A stretch of DNA of 64,000 nt from Pseudomonas extremaustralis (GTDB lineage: Bacteria; Pseudomonadota; Gammaproteobacteria; Pseudomonadales; Pseudomonadaceae), in the NCBI RefSeq assembly GCF_900102035.1, contig NZ_LT629689.1:2898001-2962000 (forward strand), written 5' to 3'. The first letter of the stretch is position 1. The number at the start of each line of letters is the position of its first letter. A program made the translations under genes and the position numbers. This document shows, piece by piece, positions 18,188 through 28,903 of this stretch. Under the pieces are notes generated by a model, which made no database searches, was not told the DNA's origin, and saw nothing but the letters and a program-made list of their open reading frames with translations.

Positions 18188-18916
18188 TCAGCCCCTGAAC
18201 ACTTCATCCAACAGGTTATGCATCGACTGGAACGCCCGCGCAGCGGTCTTCGCGTCGTACATCATCATGCCCGGCACATTCGCGTGGGGGTCGGTGAAGG
18301 AATGCACCGCACCGCCATAGCTGAGCAGTTGCCAATCCACCCCGGCCGCGTTCATTTCTGCTTCGAACGCTGGCAGTTGCTCTTTCGGCACCAGCGGATC
18401 GGAAGCACCGTGCAGCACCAGGACGGAACCCTTGATGTTCTTCGCGTCGGCCGGGTTCGGCGTGTCGAGGGTGCCGTGGAACGAGATGGCCGCCTTGACC
18501 GGCACGCCGGTACGGGCCAGCTCCAGGGAGCAGCAACCGCCAAAGCAGAAACCAAAGGTCGCCAGCTTCGATGTGTCGACTGCCGCTTCGGTCTGAGCTT
18601 GCAACTGCTCGAAGGCTGCCTTCATACGCTTGGTCAACAACGGGCGATCGTTCTTCAACGGCATCATCGCCGCACCGGCTTCATCGTTGTTCGACGGTCG
18701 CACGGTTTGCCCATAAAGATCGGCGATCAGCACCACGTAGCCCTTGCTGGCGACACTCTTGGCGATCTCTTCGGCCCCCGCACTCACCCCCATCCAGTTC
18801 GGCGCCATCAGCAAGCCCGGCAGCGGGCCTTTGTGGCTGGCATCGAATGCAAGGCGGCTTTCATAAGACTGACCATCAATCTGATAGACCACGGAACGCA
18901 CAGTGACTTGGCTCAT
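18188..18916 (-). CDS. dienelactone hydrolase family protein
   Basis: A 242-residue alpha/beta hydrolase of the dienelactone hydrolase family. The nucleophile is a cysteine in GFCFGGCC (residue 124 counted from this start; G-x-C-x-G-G elbow), with Asp in the HGASDPLVP strand and His in GAVHSFTDP. GGAG lies 6 bases before the ATG at 18916; an adjacent ATG at 18919 would have only 3 bases. No chlorocatechol genes are nearby, so this is the general carboxymethylenebutenolidase-like branch of unknown substrate. Confidence 0.9.
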   Translation of the reverse strand: MSQVTVRSVVYQIDGQSYESRLAFDASHKGPLPGLLMAPNWMGVSAGAEEIAKSVASKGYVVLIADLYGQTVRPSNNDEAGAAMMPLKNDRPLLTKRMKAAFEQLQAQTEAAVDTSKLATFGFCFGGCCSLELARTGVPVKAAISFHGTLDTPNPADAKNIKGSVLVLHGASDPLVPKEQLPAFEAEMNAAGVDWQLLSYGGAVHSFTDPHANVPGMMMYDAKTAARAFQSMHNLLDEVFRG

Positions 18917-18937
18917 CATTTACTCCAGTTGAGGGTT

Positions 18938-19036
18938 TTGTGGGAGCCTGCTCGCGAATAATGTCAATGAGAACGCGGGTAGCCCGGATAGAACGCGACG
19001 TTCTCAAGTTTCTCGCGAGCAAGCTCGCTCCTACAA
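18938..19036. repeat. REPIN (two inverted REP arms with inner stem)
   Basis: The left arm (TGTGGGAGCCTGCTCGCGAA, ending at 18958) and right arm (TCTCGCGAGCAAGCTCGCTC, 19011-19030, then CTACAA) are inverted around a 50-base core. The core carries its own 7-bp stem, GAGAACG 18969-18975 with CGTTCTC 18999-19005. It lies between the dienelactone hydrolase gene and the htpG terminator. Confidence 0.85.
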
Positions 19037-19038
19037 CG

Positions 19039-19063
19039 AAAAAACCCGCCGAAGCGGGTTTTT
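19039..19063 (-). terminator. Rho-independent terminator of htpG
   Basis: A stem AACCCGC / GCGGGTT with loop CGAA lies just past the htpG stop codon; A-run on the left and T-run on the right make it usable from both sides. Confidence 0.88.
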
Positions 19064-19074
19064 CTACATCGGTG

Positions 19075-20979
19075 TCAAACCGACAGTTCAACCAACAGCT
19101 TGTTCAGTCGGCGCACGTAGGCGGCCGGGTCCTTCAAGCTATCGCCAGCGGCCAGGGCCGCCTGGTCGAAGAGGATGTGCGACAGGTCGCCAAAACGCTC
19201 TTCGCTCTGCTCGCTGTCGAGTTTCTCGATCAGCGGGTGAGCCGGGTTGAATTCGAAGATCGGCTTGGAGTCCGGCACCTTCTGACCGCTGGCTTCGAGG
19301 ATCTGGCGCATCTGCATGCCCAGGTCCTGCTCGCCAATGGCCAGGATCGCCGGCGAGTCGGTCAGACGGTGGGAAACCCGCACTTCGCTGACCGCATCGC
19401 CCAGGGACGCCTTGATCCGCTCAACCAGGCCTTCTTTGGCCTTGGCGACCTCTTCGGCTTCTTTCTTCTCTTCTTCGGAGTCCAGGTTGCCCAGATCCAG
19501 GTCACCACGGGCCACGTCGACGAAGGATTTGCCGTCGAACTCGTTGAGGTAGCTCATCAGCCACTCGTCGATACGGTCGGTCAACAGCAGCACTTCGATG
19601 CCTTTCTTGCGGAAGACTTCCAGGTGCGGGCTGTTCTTGACCTGAGCGTAGGTTTCACCGGTCAGGTAGTAGATCTTGTCTTGACCTTCCTTGGCGCGTG
19701 CCAAGTACTCGGCCAGGCCTACCACCTGCTCGCCGTCGTCACCCTGGGTGGATGCGAAGCGCAGCAGGCCGGCGATTTTCTCCTTGTTGGCGAAGTCTTC
19801 CGCCGGGCCTTCTTTCATGACCTGGCCGAAGTTTTTCCAGAAGCCTTGGTATTTCTCCGGCTCGTTCTTCGCCAGTTTTTCCAGCATATCGAGGACACGC
19901 TTGGTCAGCGCCGACTTCATGGAGTCGATGATCGGGTCTTTCTGCAGGATTTCCCGCGACACGTTCAGCGACAGGTCGTTGGAGTCGACCACGCCCTTGA
20001 TGAAGCGCAGGTACAGCGGCAGGAAGGATTCCGCCTGGTCCATCACGAACACGCGCTGCACGTAGAGCTTCAGGCCCTTTGGCGCTTCACGCTGGTACAG
20101 GTCGAACGGCGCGCGGGCCGGTACGTAGAGCAGCGAGCTGTATTCGAGCTTGCCTTCGACCTTGTTGTGGCTCCAGCTCAGCGGGTTTTCATAGTCGTGA
20201 CCGATGTGCTTGTAGAACTCCTGGTATTCCTCGTCCTTGATCTCGGTACGCGGACGGGTCCACAGGGCACTGGCGCGGTTGACGGTTTCCCATTCCAGCG
20301 CAGGCTTCTCTTCGCCTTCGGCGGCTGCCTGCTCTTTCGGCAGCTCGATCGGCAGGGCGATGTGGTCGGAGTACTTCTTGATGATGTTGCGCAGGCGCCA
20401 GCCATCGGCGAACTCGTCTTCACCGGCTTTCAGGTGCAGGACGATACGGGTACCACGGTCCGCCTTGTCGATGGTGGCGATCTCGAATTCGCCTTCGCCT
20501 TTGGATGCCCAGTGCACGCCTTCGCTGGCGTCCAGGCCGGCACGGCGGCTGAACACTTCAACTTTGTCGGCGACGATAAAGGCCGAGTAGAAGCCCACGC
20601 CGAACTGGCCGATCAGGTGCGAATCTTTCTTCTGGTCGCCAGAAAGGTTCTTCATGAAATCGGCAGTACCGGATTTGGCGATGGTGCCCAGGTGGGTCAC
20701 CGCCTCTTCGCGGCTCATGCCGATACCGTTGTCTTCGAGGGTGACGGTCTTGGCGTCCTTGTCGAAGCTCACACGGATTTTCAGTTCCGCGCCGCCTTCC
20801 AGCAACTCAGGCTTGGACAGGGCTTCGAAACGTAATTTGTCGACAGCGTCAGAGGCGTTCGAGATCAATTCGCGAAGGAAAATTTCCTTGTTGGAATACA
20901 GCGAATGGATCATGAGGTGCAGCAGTTGCTTCACCTCGGTCTGGAAGCCCAGGGTTTCCTTTTGAGTTTCCACACTCAT
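19075..20979 (-). CDS. htpG: molecular chaperone HtpG (Hsp90)
   Basis: A 634-residue bacterial Hsp90 (E. coli 624). The N-terminal GHKL ATPase motifs are NASDA, EDNGIGM and GQFGVGFYS (ATP-lid glycines). The middle domain has the [12 protein letters not shown] segment, and the C-terminal dimerisation domain follows. The start MSVETQKE at 20979 matches the family; GGAG lies 10 bases upstream, and an in-frame ATG at 20985 is an alternative. It is a single gene with its own terminator. It refolds client proteins in the cytoplasm with DnaK. Confidence 0.98.
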   Translation of the reverse strand: MSVETQKETLGFQTEVKQLLHLMIHSLYSNKEIFLRELISNASDAVDKLRFEALSKPELLEGGAELKIRVSFDKDAKTVTLEDNGIGMSREEAVTHLGTIAKSGTADFMKNLSGDQKKDSHLIGQFGVGFYSAFIVADKVEVFSRRAGLDASEGVHWASKGEGEFEIATIDKADRGTRIVLHLKAGEDEFADGWRLRNIIKKYSDHIALPIELPKEQAAAEGEEKPALEWETVNRASALWTRPRTEIKDEEYQEFYKHIGHDYENPLSWSHNKVEGKLEYSSLLYVPARAPFDLYQREAPKGLKLYVQRVFVMDQAESFLPLYLRFIKGVVDSNDLSLNVSREILQKDPIIDSMKSALTKRVLDMLEKLAKNEPEKYQGFWKNFGQVMKEGPAEDFANKEKIAGLLRFASTQGDDGEQVVGLAEYLARAKEGQDKIYYLTGETYAQVKNSPHLEVFRKKGIEVLLLTDRIDEWLMSYLNEFDGKSFVDVARGDLDLGNLDSEEEKKEAEEVAKAKEGLVERIKASLGDAVSEVRVSHRLTDSPAILAIGEQDLGMQMRQILEASGQKVPDSKPIFEFNPAHPLIEKLDSEQSEERFGDLSHILFDQAALAAGDSLKDPAAYVRRLNKLLVELSV

Positions 20980-21068
20980 GGTCATCAAACTCCAATTGGA
21001 TGGCAGTGGCCGCGCCCTAGAGGGTTGGCGGCGGGTTGTCATCAAAGTTGGGGGCTAAGACCAGGATT

Positions 21069-21518
21069 TCAAGGGCGGGGCACTTCCTCGATCTTGAAAT
21101 GGGCACGGGCGGTGGCGATGGGCTCGGTCGAGGTGCTTTGCCAGGCGGTGATCGCCACATTCGCCACCCGGCGCCCCTGGCGCCACACCCGGCATGTGGC
21201 GTAGGTGTCTCGAAACTGCCCGGCACGCAAGTAATCCAGGGAGAAATCGATGATCTTCGGGACGCCGGGCGCGCCGGTGAAGACCAGCAAGTGCAACGCC
21301 GCGGACAGTTCCATGAAGCCGGCAATGACCCCGCCGTGGAGCGCCGGCAATATGGGGTTACCAATATTGTCTTTATTGGCCGGCAGGCGAAACAGCAACT
21401 CATCACCCTGCCGGGTGCATTCGATGCCGATCAACTTGGCGTAGGGAATCAGGTCGAGCAGCGCCCCATAGTTGCCGCGTTCATGGGCCTGCTCCAGTCG
21501 GGTCTTGAATCGGTGCAT
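21069..21518 (-). CDS. PaaI-type hotdog thioesterase
   Basis: A 149-residue single hotdog domain with the HGG active-site turn (ALHGGVIAGFMELSAALHL). The C-terminal RQGRRVANVAITAW strand is common in acyl-CoA thioesterases of this group. Its start overlaps the stop of the upstream paralogue by one base (TGATG). The tandem arrangement suggests two subunits or two enzymes of related specificity. Substrate unknown. Confidence 0.88.
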   Translation of the reverse strand: MHRFKTRLEQAHERGNYGALLDLIPYAKLIGIECTRQGDELLFRLPANKDNIGNPILPALHGGVIAGFMELSAALHLLVFTGAPGVPKIIDFSLDYLRAGQFRDTYATCRVWRQGRRVANVAITAWQSTSTEPIATARAHFKIEEVPRP

Positions 21519-21994
21519 CAGGCCTGCCCTCCCTTGATCGTCTCACCCAGCCCTTGCGTGCCCTTGAGACGTTTGCCCATACGCATGAACGTGCCCACGA
21601 CATGGGCGATAGGCTGCTGTCGGTCATCCTGATAGGCGAAACCACGGGTGAAAATCACGTCGGTGGTGACCCGATAGCATTGGGCAAACCCATAGACAGG
21701 TTTGTGCGGTTCGGCGGGATGCATGTAGTCGACTCGCAGGTCAAGGGTCGGGCACACCTCGAACTCCGGCAGCACACACAAGGTCGCCATGCCGCAGGCG
21801 GTGTCCATCAAAGAGGTCAACGCGCCGCCATGAATCACACCGGTGCTGGGGTCACCGACCAGATGGGAGGCATAGGGCATGACGAGGGTGATGCCCTCCT
21901 CGTCAGCATAATGAGCGGCAATACCCAACACCTGGCAATGACGCAGGGCCGATACGAAGCGCGTCGCGCGCGCTAACAAGGGATTTTCGGTCAT
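21518..21994 (-). CDS. PaaI-type hotdog thioesterase (upstream paralogue)
   Basis: A 158-residue hotdog protein with the motif IHGGALTSLMDTACG. I chose the ATG at 21994 (MTENPLLAR), which follows AAGAG at about 10 bases; a longer form from 22057 adds 21 residues of low similarity to the family. It is coupled to the second thioesterase gene and divergent from the small lipoprotein gene. A heterodimer or acyl-chain selectivity is possible but not shown. Confidence 0.86.
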   Translation of the reverse strand: MTENPLLARATRFVSALRHCQVLGIAAHYADEEGITLVMPYASHLVGDPSTGVIHGGALTSLMDTACGMATLCVLPEFEVCPTLDLRVDYMHPAEPHKPVYGFAQCYRVTTDVIFTRGFAYQDDRQQPIAHVVGTFMRMGKRLKGTQGLGETIKGGQA

Positions 21995-22152
21995 TCGTCG
22001 CAGACTCTTATTAGTGTTTATTTGCCGAATAGGCGGAGCAAGCGAAAGTTCCTTCACGCCCGCTATTTATATATCTATGGAATAAAAGGAACTAATGCCG
22101 AACACCCACGCTCGAAAGGCCAGTAGATATCTTCACTAAGGAGAAACACCCC

Positions 22153-22404
22153 ATGCGCAAGACTTTAGCTATTTCCATGATGTTGGCCGCTGCCCTCGGT
22201 CTCGCTGCCTGCGATAAGAAATCCGAAGACAAAGCCCAAGACGCCGCCGCGCACTCTGAGCAAGCTCAAAAAGATATGGCCAAAGCACAGGATAAAGTGA
22301 ACGACGCTGCGAAAGAAAACGCCGATGCTGCCAAAGCTCAGGCTGAATCGAACGAAGCGGCCGCAAAAGAAGCAGCACCTGCTACCCCAGCCACCGGTTC
22401 TTGA
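22153..22404 (+). CDS. small Ala/Lys-rich lipoprotein, hypothetical
   Basis: An 83-residue lipoprotein precursor. The lipobox is LAAC with Cys20 as the first mature residue; the mature part (about 63 residues) is a highly charged, alanine-rich, probably single long helix with a heptad-like pattern and a short Ala/Pro/Thr tail. AAGGAG lies 10 bases before the ATG. The residue after the lipid cysteine is Asp, which in E. coli favours inner-membrane retention. It resembles Lpp/OprI-type helical lipoproteins in build only; no function is known. A terminator follows, so it is monocistronic. Confidence 0.85.
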   Translation: MRKTLAISMMLAAALGLAACDKKSEDKAQDAAAHSEQAQKDMAKAQDKVNDAAKENADAAKAQAESNEAAAKEAAPATPATGS

Positions 22405-22431
22405 GACCGCGGCTTGAATTAGCTTCGTAGC

Positions 22432-22468
22432 AAAAAGTAAGCCCGCTTAAACAGCGGGCTTTACTTTG
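22432..22468. terminator. bidirectional terminator
   Basis: A GC-rich stem AGCCCGC / GCGGGCT with a 7-base loop is extended by AAAGTA / TACTTT with one bulge. It lies between the convergent lipoprotein and DUF599 genes and can serve both. Confidence 0.88.
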
Positions 22469-22508
22469 TCTACTGTTTTAAATCACCGCGCTAATACCCA
22501 GGTTCGGA

Positions 22509-23246
22509 CTAAGCCGCCTCTTTGACCGCCTCCGGCAGCGGCGTATCAGTCTGGGTATACACCATCACTTGCAGTACGTCGGAATGAAACTCCCGGCGGT
22601 ACAGTACGAACACCACCCCGCTGCTCATCAACATGAACAACCAGGGGCTGACAAACCACGCCAGCATGGTCATGCCGAAGTAATAAGAGCGCAGGCCGAA
22701 GTTGAACTGGTTGGCGGCCATGGAGATCACCCGTGCCGCGCGCAGAGCAAACGCCTTACGCTCCTGTTCCGACACATGCCGCTCACCGATCATTGGCGCC
22801 GACCCGACCAGTACCGCAGCGAAGTTGTACTGGCGCATGCACCAACTGAAGGTGAAAAAGGCGTAGACGAACACCAGCGCCAGGCACAGCAACTTGATCT
22901 CCGACATGCCCTGGGAGGCTTGTTGAACCATAGGAATGTCCGCCAGCAACGACACCGCACGTTCGGAAGCGCCCAGCACGGTGAGAATACCGGCGAGGAT
23001 AATCAGGGTACTGGAAGCGAAAAACGAGGCGTTGCGCTCCAGATTGCCGATCACGCTGGCATCGGCGATGCGGTTGTCCCGCAGCAGCATGCGGCGCATC
23101 CAGTCTTCACGATACAAGTGCAGCACGCTAGCCAGGCAGGCGGTGTCGCGGGCCTTCCAGGTGGCGTAACGGGTGTAGCCGCCCCAGCACAGGACGAACC
23201 AGAGAGCGGCAAGCAAGTGGATCTGATTGGTTTCGATGAACGACAT
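22509..23246 (-). CDS. DUF599 membrane protein
   Basis: A 245-residue polytopic protein of the DUF599 family. Hydrophobic segments are near residues 8-24, 75-95, 115-135 and 190-215, with a large polar part between the first two (YATWKARDTACLASVLHLYREDWMRR motif). It is widespread in Proteobacteria and of unknown function. It is a single leftward gene followed by a bidirectional terminator. Confidence 0.86.
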   Translation of the reverse strand: MSFIETNQIHLLAALWFVLCWGGYTRYATWKARDTACLASVLHLYREDWMRRMLLRDNRIADASVIGNLERNASFFASSTLIILAGILTVLGASERAVSLLADIPMVQQASQGMSEIKLLCLALVFVYAFFTFSWCMRQYNFAAVLVGSAPMIGERHVSEQERKAFALRAARVISMAANQFNFGLRSYYFGMTMLAWFVSPWLFMLMSSGVVFVLYRREFHSDVLQVMVYTQTDTPLPEAVKEAA

Positions 23247-23335
23247 GCGGGTCCTTATACACGGGGTTTCGACTTAAAGAGGCTGGCAACTCTTTCGACG
23301 TTAGCCCATAGAAAAAGACACTGCCCATGGCCCAT

Positions 23336-23370
23336 AAAAAATGCCCCGCATCAATCGATACGGGGCATTT
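23336..23370 (-). terminator. Rho-independent terminator of brnQ
   Basis: The stem ATGCCCCG / CGGGGCAT flanked by an A-run at 23336-23340 (T-run on the minus strand) lies 24 bases past the brnQ stop. Confidence 0.85.
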
Positions 23371-23393
23371 CAGTACAACGCGAAGCCTGAGTG

Positions 23394-24707
23394 TCAGGCG
23401 ATGGCTTCGCTGCGTTTACCCAGCATGCGGTCAACCACAATGGCCACCACCAGAATCATCACCGCCGGCACCAGCCAGGCCAGGCCTTGGTCGCTCAATG
23501 GCAGGTTCGCCAACTGCCGGGGCAACCGATCAGCCTCGCCAGCGCTCTTGAGCGCATCGATGCAACCAACGATAAACGACACCAGCATGACCGGGCCGAC
23601 AATGCGCGTCTGCTCCTGCCAGAAGTCTTTGCAGAAGCTCAGGGCCACCAGCACGATGCACGGCGGGTAGATCGCGGTAAGCACCGGGATCGAGAACGCA
23701 ATCAGCTTGGTCAGGCCCAGGTTCGACACAAACAGCGAGAACAGCGCCAGGATCACCACCAGGGTCTTGTAGGACAGCGGCAGGATGCGGCTGAAGTACT
23801 CGGCGCAGGCGCAGGTGAGGCCCACCGCGGTGACCAGGCATGCCAGGGAGATCAGCACCGCAAGAAAGCCGCTGCCCAGGGAGCCGAAGGTGTGTTGCAC
23901 GTAGGCATGCAGCACCACTGCGCCGTTTCCGGCACCGGCTGCCACGGCATGGCTGCCCGAACCGAGGCGGAACAGGCTGATATACACGAGGGCCAGGCCC
24001 ACGCCGGCAATCAGCCCGGCGATGATCGCGTAACGGGTGATCAACTTGGGCGATTCGACGCCACGGGAGCGAATGGCATTGACGATGACGATGCCAAACA
24101 CCAGCGCGCCCAGGGTATCCATGGTCAGGTAGCCATTGATAAAGCCGTGGGAGAACGGTGCAGCCACATATTCCGGGGTGGCGACGCCCACCTCACCAGC
24201 CGGCAGGGCAAACGCGGCGATGCCGAGGATGGACAGCGCGACGATCTTCAGCGGCGCGAGGAAACGCCCCACGGTGTCCAGCAGCCGACCTGGATACAGG
24301 GAGACGAAGAACACCACCAGGAAATACACCGAACTGTAGAGGAACAACGCCAGCGGGCTTTCACCGGTCAACGGCGCCAGGCCCACTTCAAAGGACACGG
24401 TCGCCGTCCGCGGAGTGGCGAACAGCGGCCCTACCGCCAGATACGCCGCCGCCGCGAGCAGGCCACCGGCGATCTTGCCGATCGGGCTGCTCAACGCGTC
24501 CATACCGCCGCCGACCTTGGCCAGCGCAATCACCGTGACCACCGGCAGACCGACCGCCGTGATCAGGAAGCCCAACGCCGCCATCCAGACATTCGGTCCG
24601 GACTGCAAACCAACGATAGGCGGAAAAATGATGTTGCCGGCGCCCACGAACAGGGCAAAGGTCATGAAGCCCAACGCCAGGATATCCTGGCTTTTCAACA
24701 CTTTCAT
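23394..24707 (-). CDS. brnQ: branched-chain amino acid Na+ symporter
   Basis: A 437-residue LIVCS-family transporter, the usual length of Pseudomonas BraB/BraZ. It has about 12 hydrophobic segments and the N-terminal [14 protein letters not shown] signature with its helix break. It imports Leu, Ile and Val with sodium (or protons) across the inner membrane. I chose the ATG at 24707 (MKVLKSQD), where conserved sequence starts, although no good Shine-Dalgarno precedes it; GTG at 24722 is an alternative. It is monocistronic, with its own terminator. Confidence 0.93.
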   Translation of the reverse strand: MKVLKSQDILALGFMTFALFVGAGNIIFPPIVGLQSGPNVWMAALGFLITAVGLPVVTVIALAKVGGGMDALSSPIGKIAGGLLAAAAYLAVGPLFATPRTATVSFEVGLAPLTGESPLALFLYSSVYFLVVFFVSLYPGRLLDTVGRFLAPLKIVALSILGIAAFALPAGEVGVATPEYVAAPFSHGFINGYLTMDTLGALVFGIVIVNAIRSRGVESPKLITRYAIIAGLIAGVGLALVYISLFRLGSGSHAVAAGAGNGAVVLHAYVQHTFGSLGSGFLAVLISLACLVTAVGLTCACAEYFSRILPLSYKTLVVILALFSLFVSNLGLTKLIAFSIPVLTAIYPPCIVLVALSFCKDFWQEQTRIVGPVMLVSFIVGCIDALKSAGEADRLPRQLANLPLSDQGLAWLVPAVMILVVAIVVDRMLGKRSEAIA

Positions 24708-24947
24708 TTGAGGAAATACCACACTACTGAATCGGAATTTAGAGAGGGATTCCCTGTGGATGAGGGAACTACTGCCGGCCCTTGTGGGGACCGAGCGGTC
24801 TAGCGCGCAGCTTCCTTTTGGGAGGCGGACGCATAAAGAGGCGGCTAGGGTACAGAATTAGCCCGATAAACGCACTGTTGCGGGGCAAACTGTCCGATAA
24901 GCGACATATCCGTGTCGCGTTTTCGTATCCAATATTGTAAGTAATCC

Positions 24948-25033
24948 CTGTAGGAGCCCTGCTCCCCAGCGATAACGGCCTTGAGAGCAGCGGTACGTCG
25001 AAGGCTGCATAGCTGGCAAGACGACGCCTACAG
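24948..25033. repeat. degenerate REP-like inverted pair
   Basis: The arms CTGTAGGAGCCCTGCTCC and the inverse AGACGACGCCTACAG are imperfect versions of the REP arms seen elsewhere in the window; the core contains GAGAGCAGCGG. Confidence 0.6.
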
Positions 25034-25058
25034 AGGAATATTTTCCGCCAGAATGCAC

Positions 25059-25082
25059 AAAGGCCACCCGAAGGTGGCCTTT
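25059..25082 (-). terminator. terminator of the suc operon (after sucD)
   Basis: The strong stem GGCCACC / GGTGGCC with a CGAA loop is bounded by AAA and TTT and sits about 30 bases beyond the sucD stop. Confidence 0.85.
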
Positions 25083-25113
25083 GTGTTGGTGAAGCGTCAG
25101 CTAAGCACGAGGC

Positions 25114-25995
25114 TTACTTGACAGCCCAACCAGTCAGCTCGGCCAGGGCCTTGCCGATGTCTGCCAGCGAACGCACGGTTTTGACGCCTGCGTCTTGCAG
25201 TGCAGCGAATTTCTCGTCTGCAGTGCCTTTGCCGCCAGAGATGATTGCGCCAGCATGGCCCATGCGCTTGCCCGCTGGGGCAGTCACACCTGCGATGTAG
25301 GAAACAACCGGCTTGGTCACGTGGGCCTTGATGTAGGCAGCGGCTTCTTCTTCAGCCGAACCGCCGATCTCACCGATCATGACGATCGCTTCGGTCTTCG
25401 GGTCTTCCTGGAACAACTTCAGGATGTCGATGAAGTTGGAGCCTGGGATCGGGTCACCGCCGATGCCGACGCAAGTCGACTGACCGAAACCGGCGTCAGT
25501 GGTCTGCTTCACAGCTTCGTAGGTCAGGGTGCCGGAACGGGAAACGATACCGACTTTACCTGGCAAGTGAATGTGACCTGGCATGATGCCGATCTTGCAT
25601 TCGCCTGGAGTGATCACGCCAGGGCAGTTAGGGCCGATCAGGACAACGCCCAGCTCGTCGCACTTAACTTTAGCGTCCAGCATATCCAGGGTAGGAATGC
25701 CTTCGGTGATGCACACGATCAGCTTGATGCCGCCGAATGCCGCTTCCAGGATCGAGTCTTTGCAGAAAGGAGCAGGAACGTAGATCACGCTGGCGGTTGC
25801 GCCAGTGGCAGCGACTGCGTCCTTGACGGTGTTGAACACGGGCAGGCCCAGGTGCTCGGTGCCGCCTTTGCCCGGTGTTACGCCGCCAACCATCTTGGTG
25901 CCGTATTCGATGGCTTGCTGGGTGTGGAAACTACCTTGCGAACCGGTAATACCCTGGCAGATAACTTTGGTGTCTTTATTGATCAGGACGCTCAT
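25114..25995 (-). CDS. sucD: succinyl-CoA synthetase alpha subunit
   Basis: A 293-residue alpha subunit. The CoA-binding N-terminal domain is followed by the ligase domain carrying the phospho-accepting His247 ([10 protein letters not shown]), as in E. coli His246. With SucC it makes succinate and ATP/GTP from succinyl-CoA in the TCA cycle. Its ATG overlaps the sucC stop by one base (TAATG). It ends the operon before a terminator. Confidence 0.98.
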   Translation of the reverse strand: MSVLINKDTKVICQGITGSQGSFHTQQAIEYGTKMVGGVTPGKGGTEHLGLPVFNTVKDAVAATGATASVIYVPAPFCKDSILEAAFGGIKLIVCITEGIPTLDMLDAKVKCDELGVVLIGPNCPGVITPGECKIGIMPGHIHLPGKVGIVSRSGTLTYEAVKQTTDAGFGQSTCVGIGGDPIPGSNFIDILKLFQEDPKTEAIVMIGEIGGSAEEEAAAYIKAHVTKPVVSYIAGVTAPAGKRMGHAGAIISGGKGTADEKFAALQDAGVKTVRSLADIGKALAELTGWAVK

Positions 25996-27161
25996 TATTT
26001 GCCCTCCGCAGCTTTGACAACTTGTTGAGCAGCGTCGGTCAGGCTGGTAGCCGCGATGATGTTCAAACCGCTTTCTGCCAGTACTTTAGCGCCCAGTTCA
26101 GCGTTGTTACCTTCAAGGCGAACAACAACCGGGATTTTAACGCCGACTTCTTTCACTGCACCGATGATGCCTTCGGCAATCATGTCGCAACGAACGATGC
26201 CGCCGAAGATGTTGACCAGTACTGCAGCGACGTTGGAGTCGGACAGGATGATCTTGAACGCTTCGGTCACGCGTTCTTTGGTAGCACCACCGCCCACGTC
26301 GAGGAAGTTGGCTGGTTTGCCGCCATGCAGGTTGACGATGTCCATGGTACCCATGGCCAGGCCGGCACCGTTGACCATGCAGCCGATGTTACCTTCCAGG
26401 GCTACGTAGTTCAGTTCGAACTTGGCAGCGTGCGCTTCGCGCGGATCGTCTTGCGACGGATCGTGGAAAGTCTTCAGCTTAGGCTGACGGTACATGGCGT
26501 TGGCGTCGATGTTGATCTTGGCGTCGAGGCAGTGCAGATCGCCATCAGCCTTGATCACCAGCGGGTTCACTTCCAGCAGGGCCAGATCGTGATCCTGGAA
26601 CAGTTTGGCCAGACCAACGAAGATCTTGGCGAACTGGGCAACTTGCTTGCCTTCCAGGCCCAACTGGAAAGCCAGCTCGCGACCCTGGAACGGCTGAGCG
26701 CCAACCAGTGGATCGATAGTGGCTTTCAGAATTTTTTCTGGGGTTTCGTGAGCGATCTTTTCAATGTCCACGCCACCTTCGGTGGAAGCCATGAACACGA
26801 TGCGACGGCTCGAACGGTCAACGACAGCGCCCAGGTACAGCTCTTTAGCGATATCAGTGCACGATTCAACCAGGATTTTGGTGACTGGCTGACCATTGGC
26901 ATCAGTCTGGTAAGTCACCAGACGCTTGCCCAGCCACTGCTGTGCGAAGGCCTTGGCGTCCTCTTTGCTGCGAACCAGCTTAACGCCGCCCGCTTTACCG
27001 CGACCACCGGCGTGAACCTGGGCTTTGACAACCCATTCAGTGCCGCCGATTTTGTCGCAAGCTTCTGCTGCTGCTTCCGGGGTGTCTACTGCATAACCAG
27101 TGGAAACTGGCAGGCCGTATTCAGCGAACAGCTGCTTACCCTGATACTCGTGAAGATTCAT
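25995..27161 (-). CDS. sucC: succinyl-CoA synthetase beta subunit
   Basis: A 388-residue beta subunit, the same length as E. coli SucC. It has an ATP-grasp domain ([17 protein letters not shown]) and the C-terminal [14 protein letters not shown] nucleotide/CoA part. The ATG at 27161 (MNLHEYQGK) matches the family; codons upstream do not. A structured 204-base spacer separates it from lpdG. Confidence 0.98.
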   Translation of the reverse strand: MNLHEYQGKQLFAEYGLPVSTGYAVDTPEAAAEACDKIGGTEWVVKAQVHAGGRGKAGGVKLVRSKEDAKAFAQQWLGKRLVTYQTDANGQPVTKILVESCTDIAKELYLGAVVDRSSRRIVFMASTEGGVDIEKIAHETPEKILKATIDPLVGAQPFQGRELAFQLGLEGKQVAQFAKIFVGLAKLFQDHDLALLEVNPLVIKADGDLHCLDAKINIDANAMYRQPKLKTFHDPSQDDPREAHAAKFELNYVALEGNIGCMVNGAGLAMGTMDIVNLHGGKPANFLDVGGGATKERVTEAFKIILSDSNVAAVLVNIFGGIVRCDMIAEGIIGAVKEVGVKIPVVVRLEGNNAELGAKVLAESGLNIIAATSLTDAAQQVVKAAEGK

Positions 27162-27251
27162 GCTTTTTACCGTCTTCGTTAGGTACTGCGCATTCGGCGC
27201 TGCGCTCATTATGAGTGCCGCGCCACCTGTGACTGCTGCTTGCGCAACCCG

Positions 27252-27320
27252 CCGGACTTTGAAGCCCGGTCAAGCTGCGCAAGACTGCGTCCAGCGGACA
27301 TTCCGCGGTGAGTCTTGCGC
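27252..27320 (-). ncRNA. paired hairpins in the lpdG-sucC spacer
   Basis: On the minus-strand transcript a 10-bp perfect stem (27277-27286 with 27311-27320) encloses a second 5-bp stem (27294-27298 with 27302-27306). A further stem with CCGG arms follows at 27252-27269. None has a T-run, so it is not a classical terminator. Likely roles are RNA processing or tuning sucCD against the upstream genes; this is inferred from structure only. Confidence 0.5.
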
Positions 27321-27365
27321 GCAAGGCTCACGACGGGCAGCCGCCGTGGTTTCTTATTATCTCTT

Positions 27366-28877
<1,512 letters not shown>

Positions 28878-28903
28878 TCACTTGAGGCCTGCAGCTGCTT
28901 CTA

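Larger units (their letters stand above)
24708..25113. other. intergenic region brnQ-sucD
   Basis: About 400 bases without a gene, between two leftward genes. It holds a REP-like inverted pair (24948-25033), a perfect GCGACA/TGTCGC stem at 24901-24918 followed by TTTT on the plus strand, and the sucD terminator at 25059-25082. The brnQ promoter must lie here, but no convincing -35/-10 pair was found. Confidence 0.6.

Noticed and set aside
18940..20835. Plus-strand open frame opposite htpG
   Set aside because: Antisense shadow; starts inside a REPIN and has no ribosome binding site or domain.
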